Assembly (NCBI RefSeq): GCF_038502225.1
Contig: NW_027196452.1
Span: 15,001-79,000 of the forward strand
Source: Cherax quadricarinatus
Taxonomy: Eukaryota > Arthropoda > Malacostraca > Decapoda > Parastacidae
Direction of reading: 5' to 3'
DNA length: 64,000 nucleotides
Shown here in pieces: positions 42,488 through 54,400 of this stretch. The position numbers were made by a program, and so were the translations under genes. How positions within the stretch are numbered: the first letter of the stretch is position 1; every line of letters begins with the position of its first letter. Under the pieces are notes generated by a model that saw only the letters and a program-made list of their open reading frames with translations, was not told where the DNA came from and did not search any database.

Positions 42488-42537
42488 GTACTCACCTATT
42501 TGTGGTTGCAGGGGTCGAGTCTTAGCTCCTGGCCTCC
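42488..42537 (-). mobile_element. LINE copy 6, 50-bp 3' terminal fragment
   Basis: On the minus strand GGAGGCCAGGAGCTAAGACT, then the CGACCCCTGCAACCACAAAT end and GGTGAGTAC. It matches the 3' end of the same LINE family and is embedded in (TG)n on both sides. Confidence 0.85.
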
Positions 42538-42544
42538 TGTGTGT

Positions 42545-42599
<55 letters not shown>
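42538..42599. repeat. (TG)n flanking LINE copy 6
   Basis: TG run of about 60 bp forming the outer edge of the second LINE train. Confidence 0.95.
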
Positions 42600-42601
<2 letters not shown>

Positions 42602-42659
42602 GTCAGTTAAAATACATTCTGTTTATCCATAAAAAATTAACAATATACATTTTTAACAA

Positions 42660-43148
42660 ACACTACAATGTTTGATGGTCACCATGAAGTCGTAGGTGAG
42701 CCGGGGAGACAGACAATCCAAGAAAGTGGAGCATACTCAACCTTTGAGCGCACTTGTGCCTACTACAGTGCCTTGCAGCCTCTACTGTCAAGCAGGTAAG
42801 GGATTTTAAGTGCTATTAGCTTATCTGCCTTATTTGCAAGATTTACTACGTGGTTCTTCATAATCATTTTGGAATCAAATTTCACCCCAAGGATATCAAC
42901 CTTACCCCCTGGTACCAACACACTCCCATTGATTCTTACCATTGCTCCAGCATCATCATCATGGTGCCTAGAGAATATCATGTGTTTTCTCAAGAGCAAA
43001 TGTTACCTGCCATAGTTTTCCCCAGGCTGAGGTATAGTTGGTAGCGGTGATTGATGGAACTGATAGCAGCTGGCAGTTCCTCTCTTGGATAAGTAAATGT
43101 CAGAGTACGGTCGTCTGCATATGCAAGGGAATCTGGGATGAGATGAAG
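42660..43148 (-). pseudogene. Reverse transcriptase fragment of a second, Jockey-like LINE
   Basis: On the minus strand: PDSLAYADDRTLTF (YADD active site), then after a frame change WGKLWQVTFALEKTHDI, then INGSVLVPGGKVDILGVKFD, NLANKADKLIALKIPYLLDS and, in another frame, EYAPLSWIVCLPGSPTTSW. The order matches the RT core and thumb of Jockey-type elements. At least two frameshifts are present, so this is an old remnant unrelated to the CA-bounded LINE family. Confidence 0.8.
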
Positions 43149-43395
43149 GTCTGTCTGTGTCTAGCTCCCTGTTCGTCCGTCTAGCTCCCCGTCTGTCTAT
43201 ATGTCTCTCACATGAACACACACACAACAGATCATAACACTACTCCAGCTTCTCCTACAACGCTGACAACTCTCTGCTTCCTTCACCTTAATTTGCATAT
43301 GTAATTAACGACATTTGCATAGTATAATTTAGATAAGCTAATTCACAACCATGTTACTACAGAGGTCACCTTTGACTACTACCTTCCTCCATTAT
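43149..43395. other. No gene; two octamer-like motifs
   Basis: Unique sequence with ATTTGCAT at 43,291-43,298 and 43,313-43,320 (POU octamer-like). No other context supports a regulatory function. Confidence 0.4.
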
Positions 43396-43410
43396 ATATA
43401 TTTATATATA

Positions 43411-43483
<73 letters not shown>

Positions 43484-43508
43484 TACATATATACATATAT
43501 ACATATAT
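43396..43508. repeat. (AT)n microsatellite with ATATAC units
   Basis: TA run followed by (ACATATAT)n. 43,509-43,817 is unique sequence with no feature seen. Confidence 0.95.
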
Positions 43509-43813
43509 AGTGTGTTTGTGTGTCAAGGAGTCTATTGGGTAAAAGAGACTTGGGCAGAACTTGTTCATTTAAACAATTTTTTAAAAAAATTAAGTCGAAT
43601 TTATAACTTGTGGGACTTGATCAGTGCAGAAGAAAACTGTGAAACAAAAGATATATGATTAAGAAAGCTTATCGAGAACATTCTGAAGAGTCGTGTGGTA
43701 TCCATTAATGCAATAAGATCACAGTAAACAGGTGATTTCAGAATATGCAAAACAACCACTCTGAAAGAATAGAGAAATTCCAAGCGCTTTCATGACTACT
43801 CACATTATCAAGG

Positions 43814-43987
<174 letters not shown>

Positions 43988-43988
<1 letters not shown>

Positions 43989-44127
43989 AAAGTTTTAGAC
44001 ATGTGCAACATCTGGGTATCTTTATTATAGACGTTTCGCCATCCAGTGGCTTTATCAATACAGATTTTAGGACATAATCAGAAGACAGAAGATATCCAGA
44101 TATTGCACTTGTCTCTAAAACTTTCAT
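43988..44127 (-). mobile_element. Small inverted-repeat element with hammerhead-like core
   Basis: GAAAGTTTTAGACATGTGCA (43,988 onward) is an imperfect reverse complement of the segment ending TGTCTCTAAAACTTTC at about 44,126. On the minus strand the ~140-bp element contains TTGATAA, a stem II hairpin and GAAAC, followed by AATAAAGATACCCAGATGTT and GCACATGTCTAAAAC. The tail matches the tail of the 5,703-6,090 element (AATAAAGATACCCAAGAGTT, GCACATGTGTCTAA). Confidence 0.55.
44031..44063 (-). ncRNA. Hammerhead ribozyme-like motif (TTGATAA core variant), minus strand
   Basis: Minus strand: TGTA, TTGATAA, A, GCCAC-TGG-ATGGC, GAAACGTC, TATA. The stem I strands TGTA and TATA can pair (with one G-U), and stem II pairs GCCA/TGGC. 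The core has the same T3/A8 pair as the motif at 5,140-5,176. Confidence 0.55.
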
Positions 44128-44859
44128 ATTGACGGTATTTTATACATTTCTGGCACAACTTGTCAGACACTGAAACATCAATGAATCTCGGTTCAGAGGA
44201 CGTATACAAGACATACATATGCTGAATGATGGTTCTAGGCCTTTCTTGTTGCAATCAACACATCAGGAGCTTGCAATGTTGCAGAAATTAGTAAGAAATC
44301 TCCACAGATTAGTTTGAATATTGCAACTCTAGTTGTGTGCACATCCTAGGTTATGTACTCCCACAATCATTAATATTCAGAAAAAGATATCTTTTTAAGT
44401 CTTTGCCTTAACTTGTGATCATTATAATGATGTTAAAGGTGACATGAAGCCTCACTCACCCTCGTATAGTAGAGAGCTTTCAAAAATAATGAAAAAAATT
44501 CTTTTAAAACCCTAAATGCTTGGTAGGAATCCCAGTGAGATTGTGGCAGTTAATTTAAGGAGATCTACCAACACCTTCACTCACAATCACTTTCATTTGC
44601 CTACAAAGCAATTATAATATTAGGGACGAGTTAAAAACTTCACTGGAGTTAGTTATTAAGATTTAACTGTTTGACTATATCTGCCCTACACCATCTCTCT
44701 ACATCAGCTCTAATTCTCTGTCTGTCTGTCTCAGATTATTTTGTCCAGGTGTTACCTTGCTGGCTGGCCAGGTTATAACTCTGTCTTGAACACAAGTGAG
44801 GACACAATGTACTCGTCAGATCACAAGTTGTCCGACTGATAACTATCACATTACTGTTT
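44128..44859. other. No feature seen
   Basis: AT-rich unique sequence. No reading frame, RNA or repeat that I can support. Confidence 0.6.
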
Positions 44860-44964
44860 TCAAACTTCGGAGATCGAACCCCCGATACGGCTGGAAAACA
44901 TTAGGGACGTGATTCCTTAAGACACCTGCTGTCCATGTTCACCCATCAGTATAAAATAGGTACC
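44860..44964 (+). mobile_element. tRNA-derived SINE, head portion
   Basis: GAGATCGAACCCCCGATACG resembles a B box (GATCGAACCCC) of a tRNA-derived promoter. The following ACACCTGCTGTCCATGTTCA and AAATAGGTACCTGGGTGTTA form the usual body of decapod SINEs. The element continues through the 32-bp expansion to a body at 45,576-45,658 and a tail at 45,659-47,270. Confidence 0.65.
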
Positions 44965-45575
44965 TGGGTGTTAATGGACTAGTGTGGGTCACATCCTGGG
45001 TATTAGTGGACTGGTAGGGGTCACATCCTGGGTGTTAGTGGACTGGTGTGAGTCACATCCTGGGTGTTAGTGGACTGGTGTGGGTCACATCCTGGGTGTT
45101 AGTGGACTGGTGTGGGTCACATCCTGGGTGTTAGTGGACTGGTGTGGGTCACATCCTGGGTGTTAGTGGACTGGTGTGGGTCACATCCTGGGTGTTAGTG
45201 GACTGGTGTAGGTCACATCCTGGGTGTTAGTGGACTGGTGTGGGTCACATCCTGGGTGTTAGTGGACTGGTGTGGGTCACATCCTGGGTGTTAGTGGACT
45301 GGTGTGGGTCACATCCTGGGTGTTAGTGGACTGGTGGGGGTCGCATCCTGGGTGTTAGTGGACTGGTGTGGGTCACATCCTGGGTGTTAGTGGACTGGTG
45401 TGGGTCACATCCTGGGTGTTAGTGGACTGGTGTGTCACATCCTGGGTGTTAGTGGACTGGTGTGGGTCACATCCTGGGTGTTAGTGGAATGGTGTGGGTC
45501 ACATCCTGGGTGTTAGTGGACTGGTGTGGGTCACATCCTGGGTGTTAGTGGACTGGTGTGGGTCACATCCTGGGA
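44965..45575. repeat. 32-bp minisatellite inside the SINE body, about 19 units
   Basis: Unit GGGTGTTAGTGGACTGGTGT followed by GGGTCACATCCT. The unit is the SINE body itself: sequence before and after the array (TACCTGGG..., ...GGGACAAAACTGACC) is continuous SINE, so a single internal segment expanded. Confidence 0.93.
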
Positions 45576-45659
45576 CAAAACTGACCTAATTTGCGGGAAA
45601 TACTCAACATAAGTGACTTTCTATATAGTAGTATGTCATTGATGTCAGCTATGGTCTGT
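45576..45659 (+). mobile_element. SINE body, 3' portion
   Basis: ACAAAACTGACCTAATTTGC and CTATATAGTAGTATGTCATT match the conserved 3' half of the SINE, leading into its TACCTTGTACATG tail. Confidence 0.65.
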
Positions 45660-46017
45660 ATACCTTGTACATGTACTTGCATACCTTGTACATGTACTTG
45701 TATACCTTGTACATGTACTTCTATACCTTGTACATGTACTTCTATACCTTGTACATGTACTTGTACACCTTGTACATGTACTTGTACACCTTGTACATGT
45801 ACTTGTACACCTTGTACATGTACTTGTATACCTTGTACATGTACACCTTGTACATGTACTTGTATACCTTGTACATGTACTTGTATACCTTGTACATGTA
45901 CTTGTATACCTTGTACATGTCCTTGTATACCTTGTACATGTACTTGTATACCTTGTACATGTACTTGTATACCTTGTACATGTACTTGTATACCTTGTAC
46001 ATGTACTTGTATACCTT
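45660..46017. repeat. 21-bp minisatellite in the SINE tail, left part
   Basis: Unit TACCTTGTACATGTACTTGT followed by A, about 17 units, one of them short (12 bp) near 45,838. Each unit contains the palindrome GTACATGTAC. Open frames with IPCTCTC or VHVQGIQ repeats are artefacts. The array is split by a 1,155-bp insert and resumes at 47,173. Confidence 0.95.
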
Positions 46018-47172
46018 CTCTAAACAGAAAATTATCACTGAAGTCTGTAGTAGTCGACGGTGATGACTGGTGATGAGGGTAGGTGTAGGTTGTCCTGCGC
46101 GGTGATGACGCCGACACTCACACTGTCGTCGTGAAGAAATGCAAATGCGCTTTCTCGGTGGATTCGCATAATTGGCTTTATCGTTGGCGCTCGGCAAACA
46201 TCTCTTGACCAATTATGTGAGCCAAAACAGTATTAGGACCCGGTACAAGGGTGCAAACAACCACAGGTAGATGGGTGGGTGGCTGATGGTGGGTGGGTGG
46301 AGGGAGAGAGAGCGGTGGGTGAGATGACTCTCGCTGGCGCACTGGCGCGCACTCCACTACTACCCACGAAGGTGGCTTGATAAGCCACTCTATGCCACAG
46401 GAATGGTGAAAACCACGCTTAGCATCCAACAGGGAGCACAAAGCGATATAGACAATACTTCAGAGGAACTTGGCTTACTTCTTACTGCGTGGCTTACTTC
46501 TCTCTCTCAGCTGGGTTAGAAGCTGGGTTGGCTGACTGGCTTACCCCACGAGAATGGCTGACTGGAAGACGTGTAACGATGCACAAAGCACGGAGGAGCA
46601 AGTGGATGACAGGAGACAGGCTGAGGCTGACTGGCGTTCACTTCCACAGTCTGGCTTACTGACTGGCTTAATTGCAAAATCCGGGTCAACCCCTCGGAGA
46701 TTGAAGCAATTAGCACACGAACTAAGCCAGGAAGCTTGAAACGGCTGCAACAGGCTTGCAGGTTGGAGGTTGTGAGGGGAGTAGCTGGTGGGTGAGACGG
46801 TTCACCTTTGATCCTGCCGGCTACTCACAGTCTTCTAACGTCTTGAATTACCCTTAAAACTTAAATCCACGCTCCACACCGCTGGCACCATTTATCATGT
46901 GGGAGTTCGAACACGTTTATTGGGTAAAGTAATACTCACGTAGGCTGGTAGTACGTATAATTACAGATAATGTGGGGAGCGCCCTTACAGCCGTAACCTA
47001 TCTGCTCACTCTCCTAACACTGACTGGCCGCCCACAGTACCCATATGTGAGGGGGTCTTTGAATAGTGCTAGGTCAGCACAATATGAGTTCAGACAGTGA
47101 CTCAGGCAGAGACGGTTGGTAGTGAGTCAACTACTGGTACTGGTTACTGGTAACTGGTTACTACTACTGAGA
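46018..47172 (-). mobile_element. Unclassified 1,155-bp insertion in the SINE tail array
   Basis: The 21-bp array stops and resumes in phase, with GTATACCTT present on both sides (46,009-46,017 and 47,173-47,181), as expected for an insertion with a duplication of up to 9 bp. Inside, the minus strand reads CCCAATAAACGTGTTCGAAC, CTCCCACATGATAAA and TGGTGCCAGCGGTGTGG (about 46,923 down to 46,876). This resembles an LTR end with a polyadenylation signal followed by a primer site. The ends are not TG...CA and no second LTR is visible. Reading frames up to 87 codons have no family match. Confidence 0.5.
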
Positions 47173-47272
47173 GTATACCTTGTACATGTACTTGTATACC
47201 TTGTACATGTACTTGTATACCTTGTACATGTACTTGTATACCTTGTACATGTACTGGTAGTAAATAAAGATT
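47173..47272 (+). repeat. 21-bp array in the SINE tail, right part, and SINE end
   Basis: About four units of the same 21-bp repeat, then GGTAGTAAATAAAGATTAGT, which is the expected 3' end of the SINE family (AATAAAGAT). Confidence 0.85.
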
Positions 47273-47284
47273 AGTGGAGTGAAA

Positions 47285-47577
47285 GATGATGACAGTGCAG
47301 GTTGCTGTCAGTGCCAGAAAATGAGAAAAGATGACAGTGCAGTCTGCCAGGTTTCTGTCACTGCCAGAAAATGAGAAAAGATGACAGTGCAGTCTGTCAG
47401 GTTGCTATCAGTGCCAGAAAATGAGAAAAGATGACAGTGCAGTCTGCCAGGTTTCTGTCACTGCCAGAAAATGAGAAAAGATGACAGTGCAGTCTGCCAG
47501 GTTTCTGTCACTGCCAGAAAATGAGAAAAGATGACAGTGCAGTCTGCCAGGTTGCTGTCAGTGCCAGAAAATGTTGA
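47285..47577. repeat. 50-bp minisatellite, about 6 units
   Basis: Unit GCCAGAAAATGAGAAAAGAT, then GACAGTGCAGTCTGCCAGGT, then TTCTGTCACT. Variants are TTGCTGTCAGT and TTGCTATCAGT. Confidence 0.93.
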
Positions 47578-47609
47578 TCTCGACTACTGCAACTTTTCTT
47601 GTGTCAGAC

Positions 47610-50600
47610 TTTCTGAAGGTCAGTAATTACTCCTCCCTCCCACGTTTCTGAAGGTCAGTAATTACTCCTTCCCTCCCACGTTTCTGAAGGTCAGTAATTA
47701 CTCCTTCCCTCCCACGTTTCTGAAGGTCAGTAATTACTCCTTCCCTCCCACGTTTCTGAAGGTCAGTAATTACTCCTTCCCTCCCACGTTTCTGAAGGTC
47801 AGTAATTACTCCTTCCCTCCCACGTTTCTGAAGGTCAGTAATTACTCCTTCCCTCCCACGTTTCTGAAGGTCAGTAATTACTCCTTCCCTCCCACGTTTC
47901 TGAAGGTCAGTAATTACTCCTTCCCTCCCACGTTTCTGAAGGTCAGTAATTACTCCTTCCCTCCCACGTTTCTGAAGGTCAGTAATTACTCCTTCCCTCC
48001 CACGTTTCTGAAGGTCAGTAATTACTCCTTCCCTCCCACGTTTCTGAAGGTCAGTAATTACTCCTTCCCTCCCACGTTTCTGAAGGTCAGTAATTACTCC
48101 TTCCCTCCCACGTTTCTGAAGGTCAGTAATTACTCCTTCCCTCCCACGTTTCTGAAGGTCAGTAATTACTCCTTCCCTCCCACGTTTCTGAAGGTCAGTA
48201 ATTACTCCTTCCCTCCCACGTTTCTGAAGGTCAGTAATTAATCCTTCCCTCCCACGTTTCTGAAGGTCAGTAATTACTCCTTCCCTCCCACGTTTCTGAA
48301 GGTCAGTAATTACTCCTTCCCTCCCACGTTTCTGAAGGTCAGTAATTACTCCTTCCCTCCCACGTTTCTGAAGGTCAGTAATTACTCCTTCCCTCCCACG
48401 TTTCTGAAGGTCAGTAATTACTCCTTCCCTCCCACGTTCCTGAAGGTCAGTAATTACTCCTTCCCTCCCACGTTTCTGAAGGTCAGTAATTACTCCTTCC
48501 CTCCCACGTTTCTGAAGGTCAGTAATTACTCCTTCCCTCCCACGTTTCTGAAGGTCAGTAATTACTCCTTCCCTCCCACGTTTCTGAAGGTCAGTAATTA
48601 ATCCTTCCCTCCCACGTTTCTGAAGGTCAGTAATTACTCCTTCCCTCCCACGTTTCTGAAGGTCAGTAATTACTCCTTCCCTCCCACGTTTCTGAAGGTC
48701 AATAATTACTCCTTCCCTCCCACGTTTCTGAAGGTCAGTAATTAATCCTTCCCTCCCACGTTCCTGAAGGTCAGTAATTACTCCTTCCCTCCCACGTTTC
48801 TGAAGGTCAGTAATTAATCCTTCCCTCCCACGTTCCTGAAGGTCAGTAATTACTCCTTCCCTCCCACGTTTCTGAAGGTCAGTAATTACTCCTTCCCTCC
48901 CACGTTTCTGAAGGTCAGTAATTAATCCTTCCCTCCCACGTTTCTGAAGGTCAGTAATTACTCCTTCCCTCCCACGTTTCTGAAGGTCAGTAATTACTTC
49001 TTCCCTCCCACGTTTCTGAAAGTCAGTAATTAATCCTTCCCTCCCACGTTTCTGAAGGTCAGTAATTACTTCTTCCCTCCCACGTTTCTGAAGGTCAGTA
49101 ATTAATCCTTCCCTCCCACGTTTCTGAAGGTCAGTAATTACTTCTTCCCTCCCACGTTTCTGAAGGTCAGTAATTAATCCTTCCCTCCCACGTTTCTGAA
49201 GGTCAGTAATTACTTCTTCCCTCCCACGTTTCTGAAGGTCAGTAATTACTCCTTCCCTCCCACGTTTCTGAAGGTCAGTAATTAATCCTTCCCTCCCACG
49301 TTTCTGAAGGTCAGTAATTACTTCTTCCCTCCCACGTTTCTGAAGGTCAGTAATTAATCCTTCCCTCCCACGTTTCTGAAGGTCAGTAATTAATCCTTCC
49401 CTCCCACGTTTCTGAAGGTCAGTAATAACTCCTTCCCTCCCACGTTTCTGAAGGTCAGTAATTACTCCTTCCCTCCCACGTTCCTGAAGGTCAATAATTA
49501 ATCCTTCCCTCCCACGTTTCTGAAGGTCAGTAATTACTCCTTCCCTCCCACGTTCCTGAAGGTCAGTAATTACTCCTCCCCTCCCACGTTTCTGAAGGTC
49601 AGTAATTACTCCTTCCCTCCCACGTTCCTGAAGGTCAGTAATTACTCCTCCCCTCCCACGTTTCTGAAGGTCAGTAATTACTCCTCCCCTCCCACGTTTC
49701 TGAAGGTCAGTAATTACTCCTTCCCTCCCACGTTTCTGAAGGTCAGTAATTACTCCTTCCCTCCCACGTTTCTGAAGGTCAGTAATTACTCCTCCCCTCC
49801 CACGTTTCTGAAGGTCAGTAATTACTCCTCCCCTCCCACGTTTCTGAAGGTCAGTAATTACTCCTTCCCTCCCACGTTCCTGAAGGTCAATAATTAATCC
49901 TTCCCTCCCACGTTTCTGAAGGTCAGTAATTACTCCTTCCCTCCCACGTTCCTGAAGGTCAGTAATTACTCCTCCCCTCCCACGTTTCTGAAGGTCAGTA
50001 ATTACTCCTTCCCTCCCACGTTTCTGAAGGTCAGTAATTACTCCTTCCCTCCCACATTCCTGAAGGTCAGTAATTACTCCTTCCCTCCCACGTTCCTGAA
50101 GGTCAGTAATTACTCCTTCCCTCCCACGTTTCTGAAGGTCAGTAATTACTCCTTCCCTCCCACGTTTCTGAAGGTCAGTAATTACTCCTTCCCTCCCACG
50201 TTTCTGAAGGTCAGTAATTACTTCTTCCCTCCCACGTTCCTGAAGGTCAGTAATTACTCCTTCCCTCCCACGTTCCTGAAGGTCAGTAATTACTCCTTCC
50301 CTCCCACGTTTCTGAAGGTCAGTAATTACTCCTTCCCTCCCACGTTTCTGAAGGTCAGTAATTACTCCTCCCCTCCCACGTTTCTGAAGGTCAGTAATTA
50401 CTCCTTCCCTCCCACGTTCCTGAAGGTCAGTAATTAATCCTTCCCTCCCACGTTTCTGAAGGTCAGTAATTACTCCTTCCCTCCCACGTTCCTGAAGGTC
50501 AGTAATTACTCCTCCCCTCCCACGTTTCTGAAGGTCAGTAATTACTCCTTCCCTCCCACGTTTCTGAAGGTCAGTAATTACTCCTTCCCTCCCACGTTCC

Positions 50601-51167
50601 TGAAGGTCAGTAATTACTCCTTCCCTCCCACGTTCCTGAAGGTCAGTAATTACTCCTTCCCTCCCACGTTCCTGAAGGTCAGTAATTACTCCTTCCCTCC
50701 CACGTTCCTGAAGGTCAGTAATTACTCCTTCCCTCCCACGTTCCTGAAGGTCAGTAATTACTTCTTCCCTCCCACGTTCCTGAAGGTCAGTAATTACTTC
50801 TTCCCTCCCACGTTCCTGAAGGTCAGTAATTACTTCTTCCCTCCCACGTTCCTGAAGGTCAGTAATTACTTCTTCCCTCCCACGTTCCTGAAGGTCAGTA
50901 ATTACTTCTTCCCTCCCACGTTCCTGAAGGTCAGTAATTACTTCTTCCCTCCCACGTTCCTGAAGGTCAGTAATTACTCCTTCCCTCCCACGTTCCTGAA
51001 GGTCAGTAATTACTTCTTCCCTCCCACGTTCCTGAAGGTCAGTAATTACTTCTTCCCTCCCACGTTCCTGAAGGTCAGTAATTACTCCTCCCCTCCCACG
51101 TTTCTGAAGGTCAGTAATTACTCCTTCCCTCCCACGTTCCTGAAGGTCAGTAACTACTCCTTCCCTT
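47610..51167. repeat. 36-bp minisatellite, about 98 units
   Basis: Unit CACGTTTCTGAAGGTCAGTA followed by ATTACTCCTTCCCTCC. The left third is almost uniform. AATTAATCC variants appear from 48.2 kb, TTCCTG (for TTTCTG) and TCCTCCCC variants cluster from 49.5 kb, and TACTTCTTCC blocks lie near 49.0-49.3 and 50.7-51.0 kb. Confidence 0.97.
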
Positions 51168-51205
51168 ACCTCTCTCCTTTCTGAGTAACTCCATTATCAA
51201 TCATT

Positions 51206-51440
51206 TATCCAGGCACCTCGTAACTCAGTGGTAAGATCGTTCAGCTCACAAGAGAAAGTCCCGAGTTTAATCCTGGTGAGAGCGAGACACGTCGACGACC
51301 CCCACACTAACACCTGCTGTCCCTGCTCACCTAGCAGTTACTAGCCTGCTGAAGTTCTGGCTAACTATATCAGTCTGGCTTTCGTGGCTTACACCCTGGT
51401 TTACCCCTCTAAGACTGATAATTCTAAGCCGTTCTTCCTT
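51206..51440 (+). mobile_element. tRNA-derived SINE fragment
   Basis: GCACCTCGTAACTCAGTGGT, then AAGATCGTTC (A-box region), then CCCGAGTTTAATCCTGG (B-box region), followed by ACACCTGCTGTCCCTGCTCA and CCTAGCAGTTACTAG. The tRNA-like head and the CACCTGCTGTCC...TCACC body match the SINE at 44,860. The 3' part is replaced by unique sequence. Confidence 0.6.
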
Positions 51441-51460
51441 CACTTCCTCTTCTCTCTTCC

Positions 51461-54400
51461 AGAGGGTGTATAATGACCGTGTATAATGACCGAGTATAAC
51501 ACTGGTGTTAGAGGGTGTATAATGACCGTGTATTATAACACTGGTGTTACAGAGGGTGTATAATGACCGTGTATTATAACACTGGTGTTACAGAGGGTGT
51601 ATAATGACCGTGTATTATAACACTGGTGTTACAGAGGGCGTATAATGACCGAGTATAACACTGGTGTTACAGAGGGTGTATAATGACCGTGTATAACACT
51701 GGTGTTACAGAGGGTGTATGACCGTGTATAACACTGGTGTTACAGAGGGTGTATAATGACCGTGTATTATAACACTGGTGTTACAGAGGGTGTATAATGA
51801 CCGTGTATTATAACACTGGTGTTACAGAGGGTGTATAATGACCGTGTATTATAACACTGGTGTTACAGAGGGTGTATAATGACCGTGTATTATAACACTG
51901 GTGTTACAGAGGGTGTATAATGACCGTGTATTATAACACTGGTGTTACAGAGGGTGTATAATGACCGTGTATAACACTGGTGTTACAGAGGGTGTATAAT
52001 GACCGTGTATTATAACACTGGTGTTACAGAGGGTGTATAATGACCGTGTATTATAACACTGGTGTTACAGAGGGCGTATAATGACCGAGTATAACACTGG
52101 TGTTACAGAGGGTGTATAATGACCGTGTATAACACTGGTGTTACAGAGGGTGTATGACCGATTATAACACTGGTGTTACAGAGGGTGTATAATGACCGTG
52201 TATTATAACACTGGTGTTACAGAGGGTGTATAATGACCGTGTATTATAACACTGGTGTTACAGAGGGTGTATATTGACCGTGTATTATAACACTGGTGTT
52301 ACAGAGGGTGTATAATGACCGTGTATAACACTGGTGTTACAGAGGGTGTATAATGACCGTGTATTATAACTGGTGTTACAGAGGGTGTATAATGACCGTG
52401 TATTATAACACTGGTGTTACAGAGGGTGTATAATGACCGTGTGTTATAACACTGGTTTTACAGAGGGTGTATAATGACCGTGTATTATAACACTGGTGTT
52501 AAGGAGGGTGTATAATGACCGTGTATTATAACACTGGTGTTACAGAGGGCGTATAATGACCGAGTATAACACTGGTATTACAGAGGGTGTATAATGACAG
52601 TGTATAACACTGGTGTTACAGAGGGTGTATAATGACCGTGTATAACACTGGTGTTACAGAGGGTGTATAATGACCGTGTATAACACTGGTGTTACAGAGG
52701 GTGTATGACCGTGTATAACACTGGTGTTACAGAGGGTGTATAATGACCGAGTATAACACTGGTGTTACAGAGGGTGTATAATGACCGAGTATAACACTGG
52801 TGTTACAGAGGGTGTATAATGACCGAGTATAACACTGGTGTTACAGAGGGTGTATAATGACCGTTTATAACACTGGTGTTACAGAGGGTGTATAATGGCC
52901 GAGTATAACACTGGTGTTAGAGGGTGTATAATGACCGAGTATAACACTGGTGTTACAGAGGGTGTATAATGACCGTGTATAACACTGGTGTTACAGAGGG
53001 TGTATAATGACCGTGTATAATGACCGAGTATAACACTGGTGTTAGAGGGTGTATAATGACCGTGTATAATGACCGAGTATAACACTGGTGTTAGAGGGTG
53101 TATAATGACCGTGTATAATGACCGTGTATAACACTGGTGTTACAGAGGGTGTATAATGACCGTGTATAACACTGGTGTTACAGAGGGTGTATAATGACCG
53201 TGTATAACACTGGTGTTACAGAGGGTGTATAATGACCGTGTATAATGACCGAGTATAACACTGGTGTTACAGAGGGTGTATAATGACCGTGTACTATAAC
53301 ACTGGTGTTACAGAGTGTGTATAATGATCGTGTATAACACTGGTGTTACAGAGGGTGTATAATGACCGAGTATAATACTGGTGTTACAGAGGGTGTATAA
53401 TGACCGTGTATTATAACAGTGGTGTTACAGAGGGTGTATAATGAACGTGTATTATAACAGTGGTGTTACAGAGGGTGTATAATGACCGTGTATTATAACA
53501 CTGGTGTTACAGAGGGTGTATAATGACCGTGTATTATAACACTGGTGTTACAGAGCGTGTATAATGACCGTGTATTATAACACTGGTGTTACAGAGCGTG
53601 TATAATGACCGAGTATTATAACACTGGTGTTACAGAGCGCGTATAATGACCGTGTATTATAACATTGGTGTTACAGAGGGTGTATAATGACCGTGTATTA
53701 TAACACTGGTGTTACAGAGGGTGTATAATAACCGTGTATTATAACACTGGTGTTACAGAGGGTGTATAATGACCGTGTATTATAACACTGGTGTTACACA
53801 GCGTGTATAATGACCGTGTATTATAACACTGGTGTTACAGAGGGTGTATAATGACCGTGTATTATAACACTGGTGTTACAGAGCGTGTATAATGACCGTG
53901 TATTATAACACTGGTGTTACAGAGGCTGTATAATGACGGTGTATAACACTGGTGTTACAGAGGGTGTATAATGACCGTGTATTATAAAACTGGTGTTACA
54001 GAGCGTGTATAATGACCGTGTATTATAACACTGGTGTTACAGAGGGTGTATAATGACCGTGTATTATAACACTGGAGTTACAGAGCGTGTATAATGACCG
54101 AGTATTATAACACTGGTGTTACAGAGCGTGTATAATGACCGTGTATTATAACACTGGTGTTACAGAGGGTGTATAATGACCGTGTATTATAACACTGGTG
54201 TTACAGAGGCTGTATAATGACCGTGTATTATAACTCTGGTGTTACAGAGGGTGTATGACCGTGTATTATAACACTGGTGTTACAGAGGGTGTATAATGAC
54301 CGTGTATTATAACACTGGTGTTACAGAGGCTGTATAATGACCGTGTATTATAACACTGGTGTTACAGAGGCTGTATAATGACCGTGTATTATAACACTGG

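Noticed and set aside
43291..43320. Two POU octamer-like ATTTGCAT motifs 22 bp apart
   Set aside because: Two 8-mers in AT-rich DNA are weak evidence and no gene lies nearby.
46554..46739. 61-codon open frame and its antisense partners in the 1,155-bp insertion
   Set aside because: Short, overlapping on both strands, no family resemblance.
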